Source: an uncultured Cyclobacteriaceae bacterium | GTDB taxonomy: Bacteria > Bacteroidota > Bacteroidia > Cytophagales > Cyclobacteriaceae | Direction: 5' to 3' | Length of the DNA stretch: 64,000 bases | NCBI GenBank assembly: GCA_937146645.1 | Contig: CAKZRQ010000062.1 | Coordinates: forward strand, 62,001-126,000 | In this document: piece by piece, positions 1 to 8,478 of the stretch | Layout of the letters: each line of letters begins with the position of its first letter | Numbering within the stretch: the first letter of the stretch is position 1 | Program-made: the position numbers and the translations under genes | The notes under the pieces: model-generated | Databases searched by the model: none | What the model saw: the letters and a program-made list of their open reading frames with translations, nothing else | What the model was told of the DNA's origin: nothing

Positions 1-338
1 TCAATTCCTTGTTCGATTAGCTCTTTAAAGTTTTGAGCCCAAAGCCCATTGATACTTGCCAAAGATTCATCCTCTAACTTTCTCCTATTCTGAACGGCTC
101 CATTGATTTCGACCATATTCACCAGCTGGAAAATCATGGAATAGAGCTGAACGTGCTTTGGAGTGATCTCTGAAATGGATGGCTCATTTTCAGTGATCCA
201 GGGAATATCTGAAGCTATTTCTTGTTCTCCATTGCTCTCAAGAGCTGATTTAAGTCTGAGAAGCAAAAATTCCAAATCCAAATAGGGTTTACCCAAAGTG
301 GATTTCACCTGATTGAAAGTTTCTTTAAGTGTGGCCAT
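1..338 (-). CDS. phosphoenolpyruvate carboxylase-like protein, N-terminal part (cut by window edge)
   Basis: Only the first 112 codons are visible, starting at an ATG at 338 and running open to the window edge. The translation begins MATLKETFNQVKSTLGKP and contains a segment reading LVNMVEINGAVQNRRKLED. This resembles my recollection of the N-terminus of Bacteroidota PEP carboxylases, where a 'QLxNMVEENxAxQxRR' stretch follows a short helical lead. PEP carboxylase makes oxaloacetate from PEP and bicarbonate. None of the catalytic His/Lys/Arg motifs lie in this part, so the call rests on N-terminal resemblance only. The neighbour on the same strand is a dicarboxylate-type transporter, which would fit C4 metabolism, but the two genes are about 78 bases apart and need not be linked. 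Confidence 0.5.
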   Translation of the reverse strand, partial: MATLKETFNQVKSTLGKPYLDLEFLLLRLKSALESNGEQEIASDIPWITENEPSISEITPKHVQLYSMIFQLVNMVEINGAVQNRRKLEDESLASINGLWAQNFKELIEQGI

Positions 339-415
339 TTCTTTGTGCTTTAAAAAATGTCTGTGATGAATATATTTTCAATTTTACTAATGCAGTTTGA
401 TTAACCTATCTCACC

Positions 416-1807
416 TCAAAAAATAAAGTAAACCAAGGCGATTATTGAGGTAATTCCCGCTACAGCTACAATGGCTCCCAGAGGCCTGAATTCTTTGATT
501 TCAATGTTACCAGTAGAATAAACAATGGAATTTGGTGGCGTAGAAATTGGGAGAAACATGGCAGTAGAACAGCAAAGCGCAATCACAAGACTTGCTTGCA
601 ATGGATAGGTATTTAGCATTGCTGAAGCGATAGGAATCAAGATACCAGCCGCAGCTGTATTACTCATTAAGTTTGAAGTAACGGATGCAATAAGTCCCAT
701 AGCGATAAATAACAATAGGTAAGATCCATCTGCCGGGAAAACCGAAACGAGCAGATCCACCAATTCTGTCTTTCGAATAATATCTCCTAAAATCAAACCT
801 CCAACTATCAGGATCAAGGTATCCCAAGGTATTTTCCGAATATCCTTCGCGTTTAAAATCCCGGTAATGGTGAGTCCCACAATTGGAAGAAAAGCCACAA
901 CTGAAACCGGAATTCCATGAAGACCTGATGTAGTCCACAGCAGCACTGTAACTCCAAAAGTGATAGAAACGACTGCAAACCGGAAAGACTTCTTTTTTAC
1001 TTTGATTTTCTCTGGATACGGAATCTCTGGCTTGGCTGATGGATACTTTTTTAACAGAAAGAACCAGGAAACCAAGGAGAGAAAAATACTCAGTGGAACT
1101 CCTACGATCATCCAATCCAGAAAGGAAAAGTCAATCCCATTCTCAGCCATATTGCCAACAGCTATGGCATTAGGAGCTGACCCGATAATGGTTCCCATCC
1201 CGCAGACTGTTGCACTTGCAGCGATTCCTAGAAGTAGGGCCTTTCGGAAAGGGTCTTCCTGATCTAACCTGGCTAATACAGGTTGAATTACTGATAGCAT
1301 CATGACTGCGGTTGCTGTATTTGAAATAAACATGCTGAGTACTCCTGTGGTAAACATTACCCCGAGGAGAACCAAGGAAGGCTTAGTTCCGAATCGGGTG
1401 ATCACAAGCTGAGAAAAGTATACATCAAACTTGGTTTTCTTCGCTCCTTCTGCCAGGATGAATCCACCCAAAAATAGCCACATGACTGGCCCTGACCATT
1501 GACTTATATATTCCTGCCAATCAGGGTTAATGGTGCGCCAGCGCCAATCGTCCAGAAAATATATGGAATAGCCCATGATAAGGAAGCTAACCGCAAAAAC
1601 AGGGATGGCTTCGGTTGTCCACAAGAAGGCCGCTAACAATAAAATGAATAGTGCTCTTCCCTGCGCTTCATAGTCATCAAAATTGAATACATATTTCGTA
1701 ATGACAAATGCCAGAATCAGGGAAGAAAAAAAGAGGATTACCTTCGGCCGGGTTGACCAGCTCTTGTGCACGTAATGACGCAGTGCCGCAAACCGGGAAT
1801 CATTCAT
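416..1807 (-). CDS. SLC13/DASS family sodium-coupled anion symporter
   Basis: A 463-residue polytopic inner-membrane protein with about 11-12 hydrophobic segments. It carries the two inverted-repeat Ser-Asn-Thr motifs that mark the divalent anion:sodium symporter (SLC13/CitT) family, at residues 162-164 (SNTATA) and 382-384 (SNTAAA). It also has the paired APN (about 211) and TPPNS (about 420) loops that shape the substrate and Na+ sites. The family imports succinate, malate, citrate or sulfate; the substrate cannot be read from sequence. Its length is normal and the ATG start at 1807 gives a short charged N-terminus before the first membrane segment. It stands alone between formate-THF ligase and the PEP carboxylase-like gene, all on the minus strand. 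Confidence 0.9.
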   Translation of the reverse strand: MNDSRFAALRHYVHKSWSTRPKVILFFSSLILAFVITKYVFNFDDYEAQGRALFILLLAAFLWTTEAIPVFAVSFLIMGYSIYFLDDWRWRTINPDWQEYISQWSGPVMWLFLGGFILAEGAKKTKFDVYFSQLVITRFGTKPSLVLLGVMFTTGVLSMFISNTATAVMMLSVIQPVLARLDQEDPFRKALLLGIAASATVCGMGTIIGSAPNAIAVGNMAENGIDFSFLDWMIVGVPLSIFLSLVSWFFLLKKYPSAKPEIPYPEKIKVKKKSFRFAVVSITFGVTVLLWTTSGLHGIPVSVVAFLPIVGLTITGILNAKDIRKIPWDTLILIVGGLILGDIIRKTELVDLLVSVFPADGSYLLLFIAMGLIASVTSNLMSNTAAAGILIPIASAMLNTYPLQASLVIALCCSTAMFLPISTPPNSIVYSTGNIEIKEFRPLGAIVAVAGITSIIALVYFIF

Positions 1808-1945
1808 AGGCTGATTTAATAGGTTTTAATAGGTAGTGTGAATATCCAATGAAAATTTAAAACCTGGTAACCAACCCTTGATAAAAATGAAAAATTGAAG
1901 AAAAGATAATCTTCTCTTGATGAGAGATAGCTTTGGTTTACCAGT

Positions 1946-3613
1946 TTAAAAGAGACCCGTCACCTCTCCATTTTCGTCAATATCAATATTCTCAGAAGCA
2001 GGATGTGCAGGTAGGCCTGGCATTCGCATCATATCTCCCACGATTGGAATTAAGAAACCTGCACCAGCCGCTATTTCAATCTCACGGATGGTAATGGAAA
2101 AGTTTTCAGGCCTTCCTAACAGGTTGGGATTACCTGAAAATGACTTTTGAGTTTTCGCCATACAAATGGGAAGTCCCTCCAATCCTAGCTTAGCGATCCG
2201 TTTTAGTTGGGCCTTTGATTTCACAGAGTAGTCCACATATTTTGCTCCATAAATTTCGCGAGCAATAGTTTTAATCTTTTCTGTGACCGGAGCATTCCAG
2301 TCATATAAGGGTTCGAATTCGGAAGGTTCTGTTTCTATAGATTCAATGAGCTTATTTGCTAAGTCAATACCTCCTTCACCCCCTTTTGCCCAGATATCTG
2401 CCAGTGAAACCGGAATATTATTCTCTTCCGCAAAATCCTTGATGACTTGAATTTCTTCATCTGTATCTGAAATGAATCTGTTGATCGCAATTATTGGCTT
2501 TACCTTAAATTTTCGAATGTTCTCCACATGCTTTTGAAGGTTTGCTAGTCCTTCTTTCACTGCCTCGGCATTGGGTTCAGTAAGATTATCCAAACCAGCT
2601 CCACCATGATATTTAATGGCTCGGATGGTCGCTGTGAGAATCACGGCTTTTGGTTTTAATCCGGAGGATTGGCATTTGATGTTAAAAAACTTTTCTCCAC
2701 CCAGATCGAATCCAAAACCTGCTTCAGTTACCGTATATTCAGAGAAGCTCATACCCATTTTTGTAGCCAAAACTGTGTTCGTTCCCTGGGCAATATTCGC
2801 AAAGGGGCCCGCATGGATAATCGCAGGATTACCCTCAAGAGTTTGTACTAAGTTTGGTTTAATCGCATCCTTTAAGAGCACGGACATGGCTCCTTCGGCT
2901 TTCAGATCTCTGGCATAAATGGGCTTTTGGTCAAAAGTATATCCCACGAAAATATTCCCTAGTCGTTTTTTGAGATCTTGCATATCGGAGGATAAGCACA
3001 GAATGGCCATTATCTCTGAAGCGGCGGTTATATCAAAGCCAGTTTCTCTGGGAATACCCGAAGTTGTCCCTCCAAGTCCAACTACTATTTTTCTGAGTGC
3101 ACGATCATTAAGGTCCACCACCCTTTTCCACATCACTGTCCTACCATCAATTCCCAATGAATTTGTCTTGCTTTGGATGTTATTATCGATGACAGCAGCG
3201 AGAAGATTATGGGCCTTTTCTATGGCTGCAAAATCACCTGTAAAATGTAGGTTGATATCTTCCATAGGAATGACCTGGGAGTAGCCTCCTCCAGTGGCAC
3301 CTCCCTTAATTCCAAAAACTGGTCCCAGGGAAGGCTCGCGAAGTACTACCGTGGTTTTCTTTCCCAGTTTATTCAAAGCCTCAGAAAGACCGATCGACAT
3401 GGTGGTTTTACCTTCTCCAGCGGGTGTAGGTGAAATAGCTGTTACCAAAATGAGATTACTTTCTTTAAGCTTATTCTCATCAATTAGATCAAGAGGCAAC
3501 TTTGCCTTGTATTTTCCATACATCTCAATCTTCTCGGGGTCAACCCCGAGTTTTTGAGCTATGTGTTGGATAGGTTGAGGAGTTACTTTTTTTGCAATAT
3601 CGAGGTCGGTCAT
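1946..3613 (-). CDS. fhs: formate--tetrahydrofolate ligase
   Basis: Makes 10-formyl-THF from formate, THF and ATP in one-carbon metabolism, in the cytoplasm. The P-loop PTPAGEGKTT is near residues 62-71, followed by family blocks such as LREPSLGPVFGIKGGATGGGY, the GIDGRTVMWKRVVDLNDR region and the C-terminal GDMMRMPGLP signature. The frame is open to an ATG at 3670, but the first 19 residues of that version are polar filler. The ATG at 3613 (MTDLDIAKK) gives 555 residues, the usual family length, and is preferred. It is divergent from the small acidic-protein gene at 3766. I see no folate riboswitch-like structure in the 150 bases between them. Confidence 0.96.
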   Translation of the reverse strand: MTDLDIAKKVTPQPIQHIAQKLGVDPEKIEMYGKYKAKLPLDLIDENKLKESNLILVTAISPTPAGEGKTTMSIGLSEALNKLGKKTTVVLREPSLGPVFGIKGGATGGGYSQVIPMEDINLHFTGDFAAIEKAHNLLAAVIDNNIQSKTNSLGIDGRTVMWKRVVDLNDRALRKIVVGLGGTTSGIPRETGFDITAASEIMAILCLSSDMQDLKKRLGNIFVGYTFDQKPIYARDLKAEGAMSVLLKDAIKPNLVQTLEGNPAIIHAGPFANIAQGTNTVLATKMGMSFSEYTVTEAGFGFDLGGEKFFNIKCQSSGLKPKAVILTATIRAIKYHGGAGLDNLTEPNAEAVKEGLANLQKHVENIRKFKVKPIIAINRFISDTDEEIQVIKDFAEENNIPVSLADIWAKGGEGGIDLANKLIESIETEPSEFEPLYDWNAPVTEKIKTIAREIYGAKYVDYSVKSKAQLKRIAKLGLEGLPICMAKTQKSFSGNPNLLGRPENFSITIREIEIAAGAGFLIPIVGDMMRMPGLPAHPASENIDIDENGEVTGLF

Positions 3614-3765
3614 TTTTTGGAAGCCCTTTTGATTATTTAAAGCCGATTGATTTTTTTTTAAGCTATGCAAGGGGATGCAATGATTATATCAATAAAATAT
3701 TTAAAAAAACTGTTTTACTATTTGAATCTTTTTATCCACATTTCTCCCATCAAAAGTTTCGAAAA

Positions 3766-4098
3766 ATGAGTGCACAAAAATTAAGAGTGATTCAGGATTA
3801 TGAAAAGCTAAGTCCCGAAATTCAGGAGCAGATCAAATTGGTTTATCCCTATGGATACAGCCAACACCTGATACGATTTACCAATGCCAAAGGTGAGTAC
3901 GTAAGCGCTTTGCCATTTGAGACTTTTGAGAAAATTTACATGGTTAGGATGACTTCTGAAAAAGCAACGAGATTGATTGAGGAGGATGATGACTACGATG
4001 TGGATGGAAATCTCCGGGATGAAGTTAAGGAGCAGTATGAAGACGATCACGCAGATGTAGAATATCTAAGTGAAAACGATAATTATGAAGAGGATTAA
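3766..4098 (+). CDS. conserved small acidic protein of unknown function
   Basis: A 110-residue cytoplasmic protein. The first ~65 residues look folded (MSAQKLRVIQDYEKLSPEIQ, then a PYGY...FTNAKGEYVSALPFET segment). The last ~45 are strongly acidic (repeated EED, DDHAD and EDD runs). The frame is open upstream to 3592, but that stretch overlaps the start of the divergent fhs gene and has no protein-like character, so the ATG at 3766 is preferred. I recognise no family; similar small proteins with an acidic tail occur in Bacteroidota and are annotated as hypothetical. It has no co-directional neighbour close by. Confidence 0.75.
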   Translation: MSAQKLRVIQDYEKLSPEIQEQIKLVYPYGYSQHLIRFTNAKGEYVSALPFETFEKIYMVRMTSEKATRLIEEDDDYDVDGNLRDEVKEQYEDDHADVEYLSENDNYEED

Positions 4099-4155
4099 TG
4101 GGGTCAAAGCTCACTCCTTTTATTTTTTTGGTGGTCATCGGTAAAATGGTCCGGG

Positions 4156-4650
4156 TCACCACCCCCAGGTACCTTCTCCACCTTTAAAAGGACCAACAAT
4201 ATTTGAAGTGATCCAACCCCCGTAAAAGTCTCCATCCTGAGCCTGTACTTTCTCATCATTCACGTAGCACGCGTCCACTTTATGGGCATAAATTGAGACA
4301 GTATTCTTCAAGTCAGGATATCGGTTATTTGGATTTTTATATCCCCATACGGCCCGTTCTGAATTTTTATTTCCAAGTCTTATATCATAGTAATTGGCCT
4401 CTCCTTTCCATTCACAATATGAAGCTCCTGGAACAGGAATCAAGACACCTTCTTTGAATGCTGAAAAAGGAATGTAATACGTTGGGGGATGACTAGTCTC
4501 GAGGATTCTAAATGATAGATTCGTATCAAGAATAATCTCACCCGCGAAAACTATTCGAATATGATCAGTGGATCTTTCAAGACGGGGTGGTCTGGGATAA
4601 TCCCATACTGATTCTTGACCTGGTTTGGGTTTAATTCGGTTTGGATGCAT
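4156..4650 (-). CDS. DUF427 domain protein
   Basis: 164 residues, almost entirely a DUF427 domain. The family hallmarks are visible: the RIVFAGEIILDT strand, the SHPPTYYIP segment, SYCEWKGEANYYDI, and AVWGYKNP followed by an ISIYAHK-type strand with the final DGDFYGGW(I)TSN block. DUF427 proteins are small beta-rich cytoplasmic proteins of unknown biochemical role, found in bacteria and fungi. The gene is monocistronic and divergent from the efflux operon starting at 4790. Confidence 0.9.
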   Translation of the reverse strand: MHPNRIKPKPGQESVWDYPRPPRLERSTDHIRIVFAGEIILDTNLSFRILETSHPPTYYIPFSAFKEGVLIPVPGASYCEWKGEANYYDIRLGNKNSERAVWGYKNPNNRYPDLKNTVSIYAHKVDACYVNDEKVQAQDGDFYGGWITSNIVGPFKGGEGTWGW

Positions 4651-4691
4651 GAATTAAGAACCAGAGGTTCAAGAGAATGTTGAGATTCTCG

Positions 4692-4717
4692 TAAGTGCAT
4701 AAGAGGGAAGGCACTTA
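4692..4717. promoter_or_regulatory. inverted repeat upstream of the efflux operon (possible operator)
   Basis: Seven-base arms TAAGTGC (4692-4698) and GCACTTA (4711-4717) are separated by 12 bases, in the divergent gap between the DUF427 gene and the efflux operon. There is no T-tract, so it is not an obvious terminator. It may bind a TetR- or MarR-type regulator, but no regulator gene is adjacent. It could be chance. Confidence 0.3.
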
Positions 4718-4763
4718 AGGGTATTATTAAATCTTCACTAAAAAATCTATTTTACTGGCAAAT

Positions 4764-4777
4764 TGAAATTGATTTCA
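4764..4777. promoter_or_regulatory. TGAAAT-TG-ATTTCA inverted repeat just before the HlyD gene
   Basis: A perfect 6-2-6 inverted repeat whose right arm ends 12 bases before the ATG at 4790. Its position is right for repression of the efflux operon. The surrounding DNA is AT-rich, so chance cannot be excluded. Confidence 0.3.
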
Positions 4778-4789
4778 TTGATTTAAATT

Positions 4790-5926
4790 ATGACTGAAAC
4801 AAGTAGTGAGAATTTAGAAAAGGATGAAAATGAAAAAATACCAGACTCTGTAGCCAAGAAAAAAAAGGATCCAGTCAAAATTCTTACAAGGGTAGTTCTC
4901 ATTTTAAGTATACTCATCTTTACCTGGTACGTCTTATCAGACAGACATACACCTTATACGGACCAAGGAGCCATAAAAGGATTAGCCATACCAATTGCTC
5001 CCAGAGTATCAGGATATCTTACCGATATAAATGTCAATTTACACTCCAGGGTAAAGGCTGGCGACATGATATTTCAATTGGACCCTCGACCTTTTGAAAT
5101 AGCTCTAAAGACAGCAGAGGCCAACCTTGAAAACACTGCTCAACAGGTAGGTGCCCGATCGGCTACTGTTAAATCTTCTGCTGCCAATTTAGGAGTTGCA
5201 AGAGCGCAATTGGACAGAGCTCAAAGAAATTATGATAGGGTCCAATCAGTTTTGGAAGAAAATCCTGGCGCATTGTCTCAAGCTGACAAGGATCGAGCTG
5301 AAACCTCCTTGATGCAAGCAACGGAAAGAGTTACCTCCGCCATGGCTAATCTCGAAAGGGATCAGCAGCAACTAGGTATTTCAGGAGAAAAGAATGCACA
5401 GTTCAGAGCTTCTTTAGCTGCTGTTGAACAAGCTCAATTGGATTTGGAGTTTTCTACCATCTATGCTCCTGCCAATGGAATAATTGACAGTTACAATGTC
5501 GATCTGGGCTTTTTTAGCCAATCTGGCCAGCCCCTTGCCATGTTTATTTCTTCTACTGATATATGGATTCAGGCGGATTTGAAAGAAAATAATCTGGCCA
5601 ACACAAAAATTGGTGACAAGGTGGAATTTGCTTTGGATTTAACACCAGGTGAGATATATGAAGGAACTGTAAAAAGTATCGGTTCTGGAGTTACTTCTGG
5701 TTATTCTGATAGGAACGACCTCCCCAGTGTTCAAAACTCAAAAGGCTGGCTCAGGGATCCTCAAAGATTCCCGGTTATAATTTCTATCGATGATCAAGAG
5801 GTCAGGGATATGTCAAGGCTTGGAGCTCAAGTTGACGTGGTGATTTACACAGGTGAAAGTACTATTCTAAATAGCATTGCAAGGTTTAGAATTAGGCTAA
5901 ATAGTTATTTGTCTTTTTTAAGGTAA
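4790..5926 (+). CDS. HlyD/EmrA-family periplasmic adaptor subunit of an efflux pump
   Basis: A 378-residue membrane-fusion protein. It has a cytoplasmic charged N-terminus (residues 1-30), one membrane anchor (about 31-49), the split biotinyl-lipoyl domain (first half around VSGYLTDINVNLHSRVKAGD, second half around FSTIYAPANGIIDS), a long alpha-helical hairpin rich in Ala/Gln (about 100-215), and a beta-barrel domain (DLKENNLANTKIGDKVEF). The architecture is that of EmrA/AaeA rather than the RND adaptors, matching its DUF2955 partner 7 bases downstream. The extreme C-terminus (RFRIRLNSYLSFLR) is unusually hydrophobic and basic. First gene of a three-gene operon. Confidence 0.9.
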   Translation: MTETSSENLEKDENEKIPDSVAKKKKDPVKILTRVVLILSILIFTWYVLSDRHTPYTDQGAIKGLAIPIAPRVSGYLTDINVNLHSRVKAGDMIFQLDPRPFEIALKTAEANLENTAQQVGARSATVKSSAANLGVARAQLDRAQRNYDRVQSVLEENPGALSQADKDRAETSLMQATERVTSAMANLERDQQQLGISGEKNAQFRASLAAVEQAQLDLEFSTIYAPANGIIDSYNVDLGFFSQSGQPLAMFISSTDIWIQADLKENNLANTKIGDKVEFALDLTPGEIYEGTVKSIGSGVTSGYSDRNDLPSVQNSKGWLRDPQRFPVIISIDDQEVRDMSRLGAQVDVVIYTGESTILNSIARFRIRLNSYLSFLR

Positions 5927-5933
5927 CGAAGTC

Positions 5934-6947
5934 TTGGATCACACTTCAAGAAATATTCTCAGGTACGCCTTAGGCACTACAATTTTGGTAGCTATTTCTT
6001 CTGGATTTGGATGGCTCCTCTCCTATCTTTTACCAATACTTAGCCTTTCCTTCTTTGCCTCAGATTCTCCACCCCCTAAGCTAAAAGGGGGAATTATTTT
6101 TCTACTGGCCATTTGGCTATCCTTGTACCTTGCCTTGTGGTTCGCAAAGCTATTTCTAGGTTATCCTTTGCTCTTTTTTTTATTACTCAATTTTATCCTG
6201 TTTTTACTTTTTTATACCAATAGTAAATATGTCACACCCTTGATTCGAACTTGGCTGATCATCTCTTTTGCTTTGGTGCCAATAATGGGATTAGCCTCTC
6301 AGGAGCTGATTCTTCAAGTTTCATTAAGTATGGCCTTGGATAGCTTTCTCGCCATTCTCTTTACCTGGTTGATTTTTGCCTTTATTCCCTGGAAAGGTAA
6401 GTTGCCTGAACCATCACCAACTCCAAAAAATGATCCTATTGATGACTTGAGAAGGTTTCGCTCTGCAGGTACCAATATTTTAATCTTCGCACCAGTTCTA
6501 TTGGTTTTCTACTTATTCAATCTTCAAACTTCTATCCTATCAATGATATTTATTGCCTTATTTCTGATGCAGCCAAATTTCGGAGATAGCTTTAAGGCTG
6601 GTGGAGCCATGATTTTGGGAAACCTGGCAGGAGGTATATTATCAATTATTGCCTATGAACTGCTGACTATTGTTCCAGAATTTCCATTCTTTTTATTGAT
6701 TGTGTTCCTAACTGGTCTCCTCTTAGGAAAGCAAGTTTTTAGTGGCAAGCCAGCAGCGCCACTTTTTGGAATGGCCTTTTCTACTTTCCTTTTGATTCTT
6801 TGTTCCACCACTTCAGGTGATGCTGAGGCAGGTTCAAAGGTTTGGACCAGAGTTTTTCAGATATTTCTAGCTGTTGTTTATGTTGTTGGGGTTAGGCAAT
6901 TGATCAATCATTATCAGAAACCAAAAGTAATTACCAATGCGGCATAG
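5934..6947 (+). CDS. DUF2955-type inner-membrane efflux protein
   Basis: 337 residues with about 10 hydrophobic segments in two clusters, separated by a charged linker (KGKLPEPSPTPKNDPIDDLRRF, about 156-177). This resembles the FUSC-like/DUF2955 proteins that pair with an AaeA/EmrA-type adaptor. It is the probable pump or channel component. The start is a TTG at 5934, 7 bases after the adaptor stop; no in-frame ATG lies before the first membrane segment. The end overlaps the NodT gene by 11 bases, so translation is probably coupled. The substrate is unknown, though relatives export aromatic acids or drugs. Confidence 0.75.
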   Translation: MDHTSRNILRYALGTTILVAISSGFGWLLSYLLPILSLSFFASDSPPPKLKGGIIFLLAIWLSLYLALWFAKLFLGYPLLFFLLLNFILFLLFYTNSKYVTPLIRTWLIISFALVPIMGLASQELILQVSLSMALDSFLAILFTWLIFAFIPWKGKLPEPSPTPKNDPIDDLRRFRSAGTNILIFAPVLLVFYLFNLQTSILSMIFIALFLMQPNFGDSFKAGGAMILGNLAGGILSIIAYELLTIVPEFPFFLLIVFLTGLLLGKQVFSGKPAAPLFGMAFSTFLLILCSTTSGDAEAGSKVWTRVFQIFLAVVYVVGVRQLINHYQKPKVITNAA

Positions 6948-8334
6948 TAGCTTTTACGTTATTGCTCTCATTTTATTTCTTACGGCATGTAAGCTGGGAC
7001 AGCCATATGAGAGGGCCGACTATGTTAATTCTTTGTCAGAGAATTACAGGTTTTCTGATAATAGAGACTCAATCAGGGTAGATGTTTTTTGGTGGGAAAT
7101 GTTCAAGGACACAGTCCTGCAGGATTTGATAAGAAAAGGGATCGATAATAATCAGGACCTAAATATTGCAGCCCTTAGAATTGTTGAAGCTGAGTTGCAA
7201 TTCAATATTGTGAGAGCGGATTTATCGCCTGTTATAAATTATGGTGTTGGTGGTGGTTATGATTACCAATCATCAAATGGAGGGATTGGATCTGCAAGCG
7301 GCAGTATTACAGCTTCTTATCAAATTGATTTGTGGGGGCGCTTGAGGAATTTACGCGATGCCTCTTATAGCGAATATCTGGCAACACAAGAAGGTTATAA
7401 AAGCTTGATGATTACACTGATTTCTCAAATTGCCGATTCTTATCTCCTTTTACGCGATATAGACAACAGGCTCCTAATTGCTGAAAGCACTTTGAAATCT
7501 TGGCAAGAGAATTATGATATAATTGTCAGTAGAAATCGGGCTGGATTGGTGTCGGATGTAAATGTGAAACAAGCAATTATTCAGACCGAAGAGGCCGTAT
7601 CTTCCATAGAAGCCTTTAAAAGATTAAGAGGTTTAACTGAAAATACTATTGCCATTCTTATCGGTGATCCCCCGCTGACTATAGCACGGGGAATCCCACT
7701 CCAGGATCAGGATTTTTCAACCGAAATTCCAATTGGTTTACCTTCAGAGCTTTTAAGCAGGAGACCAGACCTTATGGCAGCAGAAAGAAGGCTTGAAGCA
7801 CAAACAGCAAGAATTGGTGCGGCGGAGGCATTACAATATCCTCAATTAACTTTGTCTGCCGATATGGGTGGGTCATTTGTTAACCCTGCCTTCTTTTTTG
7901 CAGGTTTAGGCGGTCAATTATTTGGTCCACTTTTCAATATGAAAGCAAACAAGCGAAGGTTCGAGATTGAAAAAGTGAGAACGGAGCAACTTTTACTTGA
8001 TTATGAAGCAACGTATATAGCTGCGATATCCGAAGTTGAGAATGCACTAATTTCCATGGAAACTTATCAGCTAGAATTGGAATCAAGGATTAGGCAAACC
8101 GTAGCCGCTCAGGAAGCACTGGATTTATCTTGGGTGAGATATGAAAATGGGGTCACCTCATATTTAGAGATTCTTGATCTCCAAAGGTCTCAGTTTTCTG
8201 CACTTCTCAAGGCTTCTGAAACTATGCAGCTTCGATTAAATGCCTACGTCGATCTATATAGAGCCCTTGGTGGTGGATGGCGGTCAGAAGTTGATTCTCC
8301 CCAGATAGAAGCTAGAATAGAATTGAAAAATTAG
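6937..8334 (+). CDS. NodT/OprM-type outer-membrane efflux lipoprotein
   Basis: 465 residues with a signal peptide and lipobox LTAC (Cys18), so a lipid-anchored outer-membrane factor. It has two TolC-type repeats, including the WWEMFKDTVLQDLI opening, the LGxLRNLRDA-like SYQIDLWGRLRNLRDA block and the SRRPDLMAAERRLEA block diagnostic of the NodT/OprM subfamily. It completes a tripartite pump with the adaptor and DUF2955 protein upstream, overlapping the latter by 11 bases. The substrate cannot be told. Confidence 0.93.
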   Translation: MRHSSFYVIALILFLTACKLGQPYERADYVNSLSENYRFSDNRDSIRVDVFWWEMFKDTVLQDLIRKGIDNNQDLNIAALRIVEAELQFNIVRADLSPVINYGVGGGYDYQSSNGGIGSASGSITASYQIDLWGRLRNLRDASYSEYLATQEGYKSLMITLISQIADSYLLLRDIDNRLLIAESTLKSWQENYDIIVSRNRAGLVSDVNVKQAIIQTEEAVSSIEAFKRLRGLTENTIAILIGDPPLTIARGIPLQDQDFSTEIPIGLPSELLSRRPDLMAAERRLEAQTARIGAAEALQYPQLTLSADMGGSFVNPAFFFAGLGGQLFGPLFNMKANKRRFEIEKVRTEQLLLDYEATYIAAISEVENALISMETYQLELESRIRQTVAAQEALDLSWVRYENGVTSYLEILDLQRSQFSALLKASETMQLRLNAYVDLYRALGGGWRSEVDSPQIEARIELKN

Positions 8335-8478
8335 CTCCAATACCTTCTTTGAAAGAGGGTTCAAATAGGCCAATTGAGTTCCGTTTGACCGATTTTTATC
8401 CAATCAATTTTCAGTTTGGTTTGGAATTCCTTTGGTCAATTTTGGATATTGTAACACAGCCTTTCAGACCAATCCATT

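Noticed and set aside
3592..3765. Upstream extension of the acidic 110-residue protein
   Set aside because: It overlaps the start of the divergent fhs gene and is low-complexity and not protein-like; the ATG at 3766 is preferred.
3614..3765. Possible folate riboswitch upstream of fhs
   Set aside because: Only 152 AT-rich bases shared with a divergent gene and no conserved structure I could recognise.
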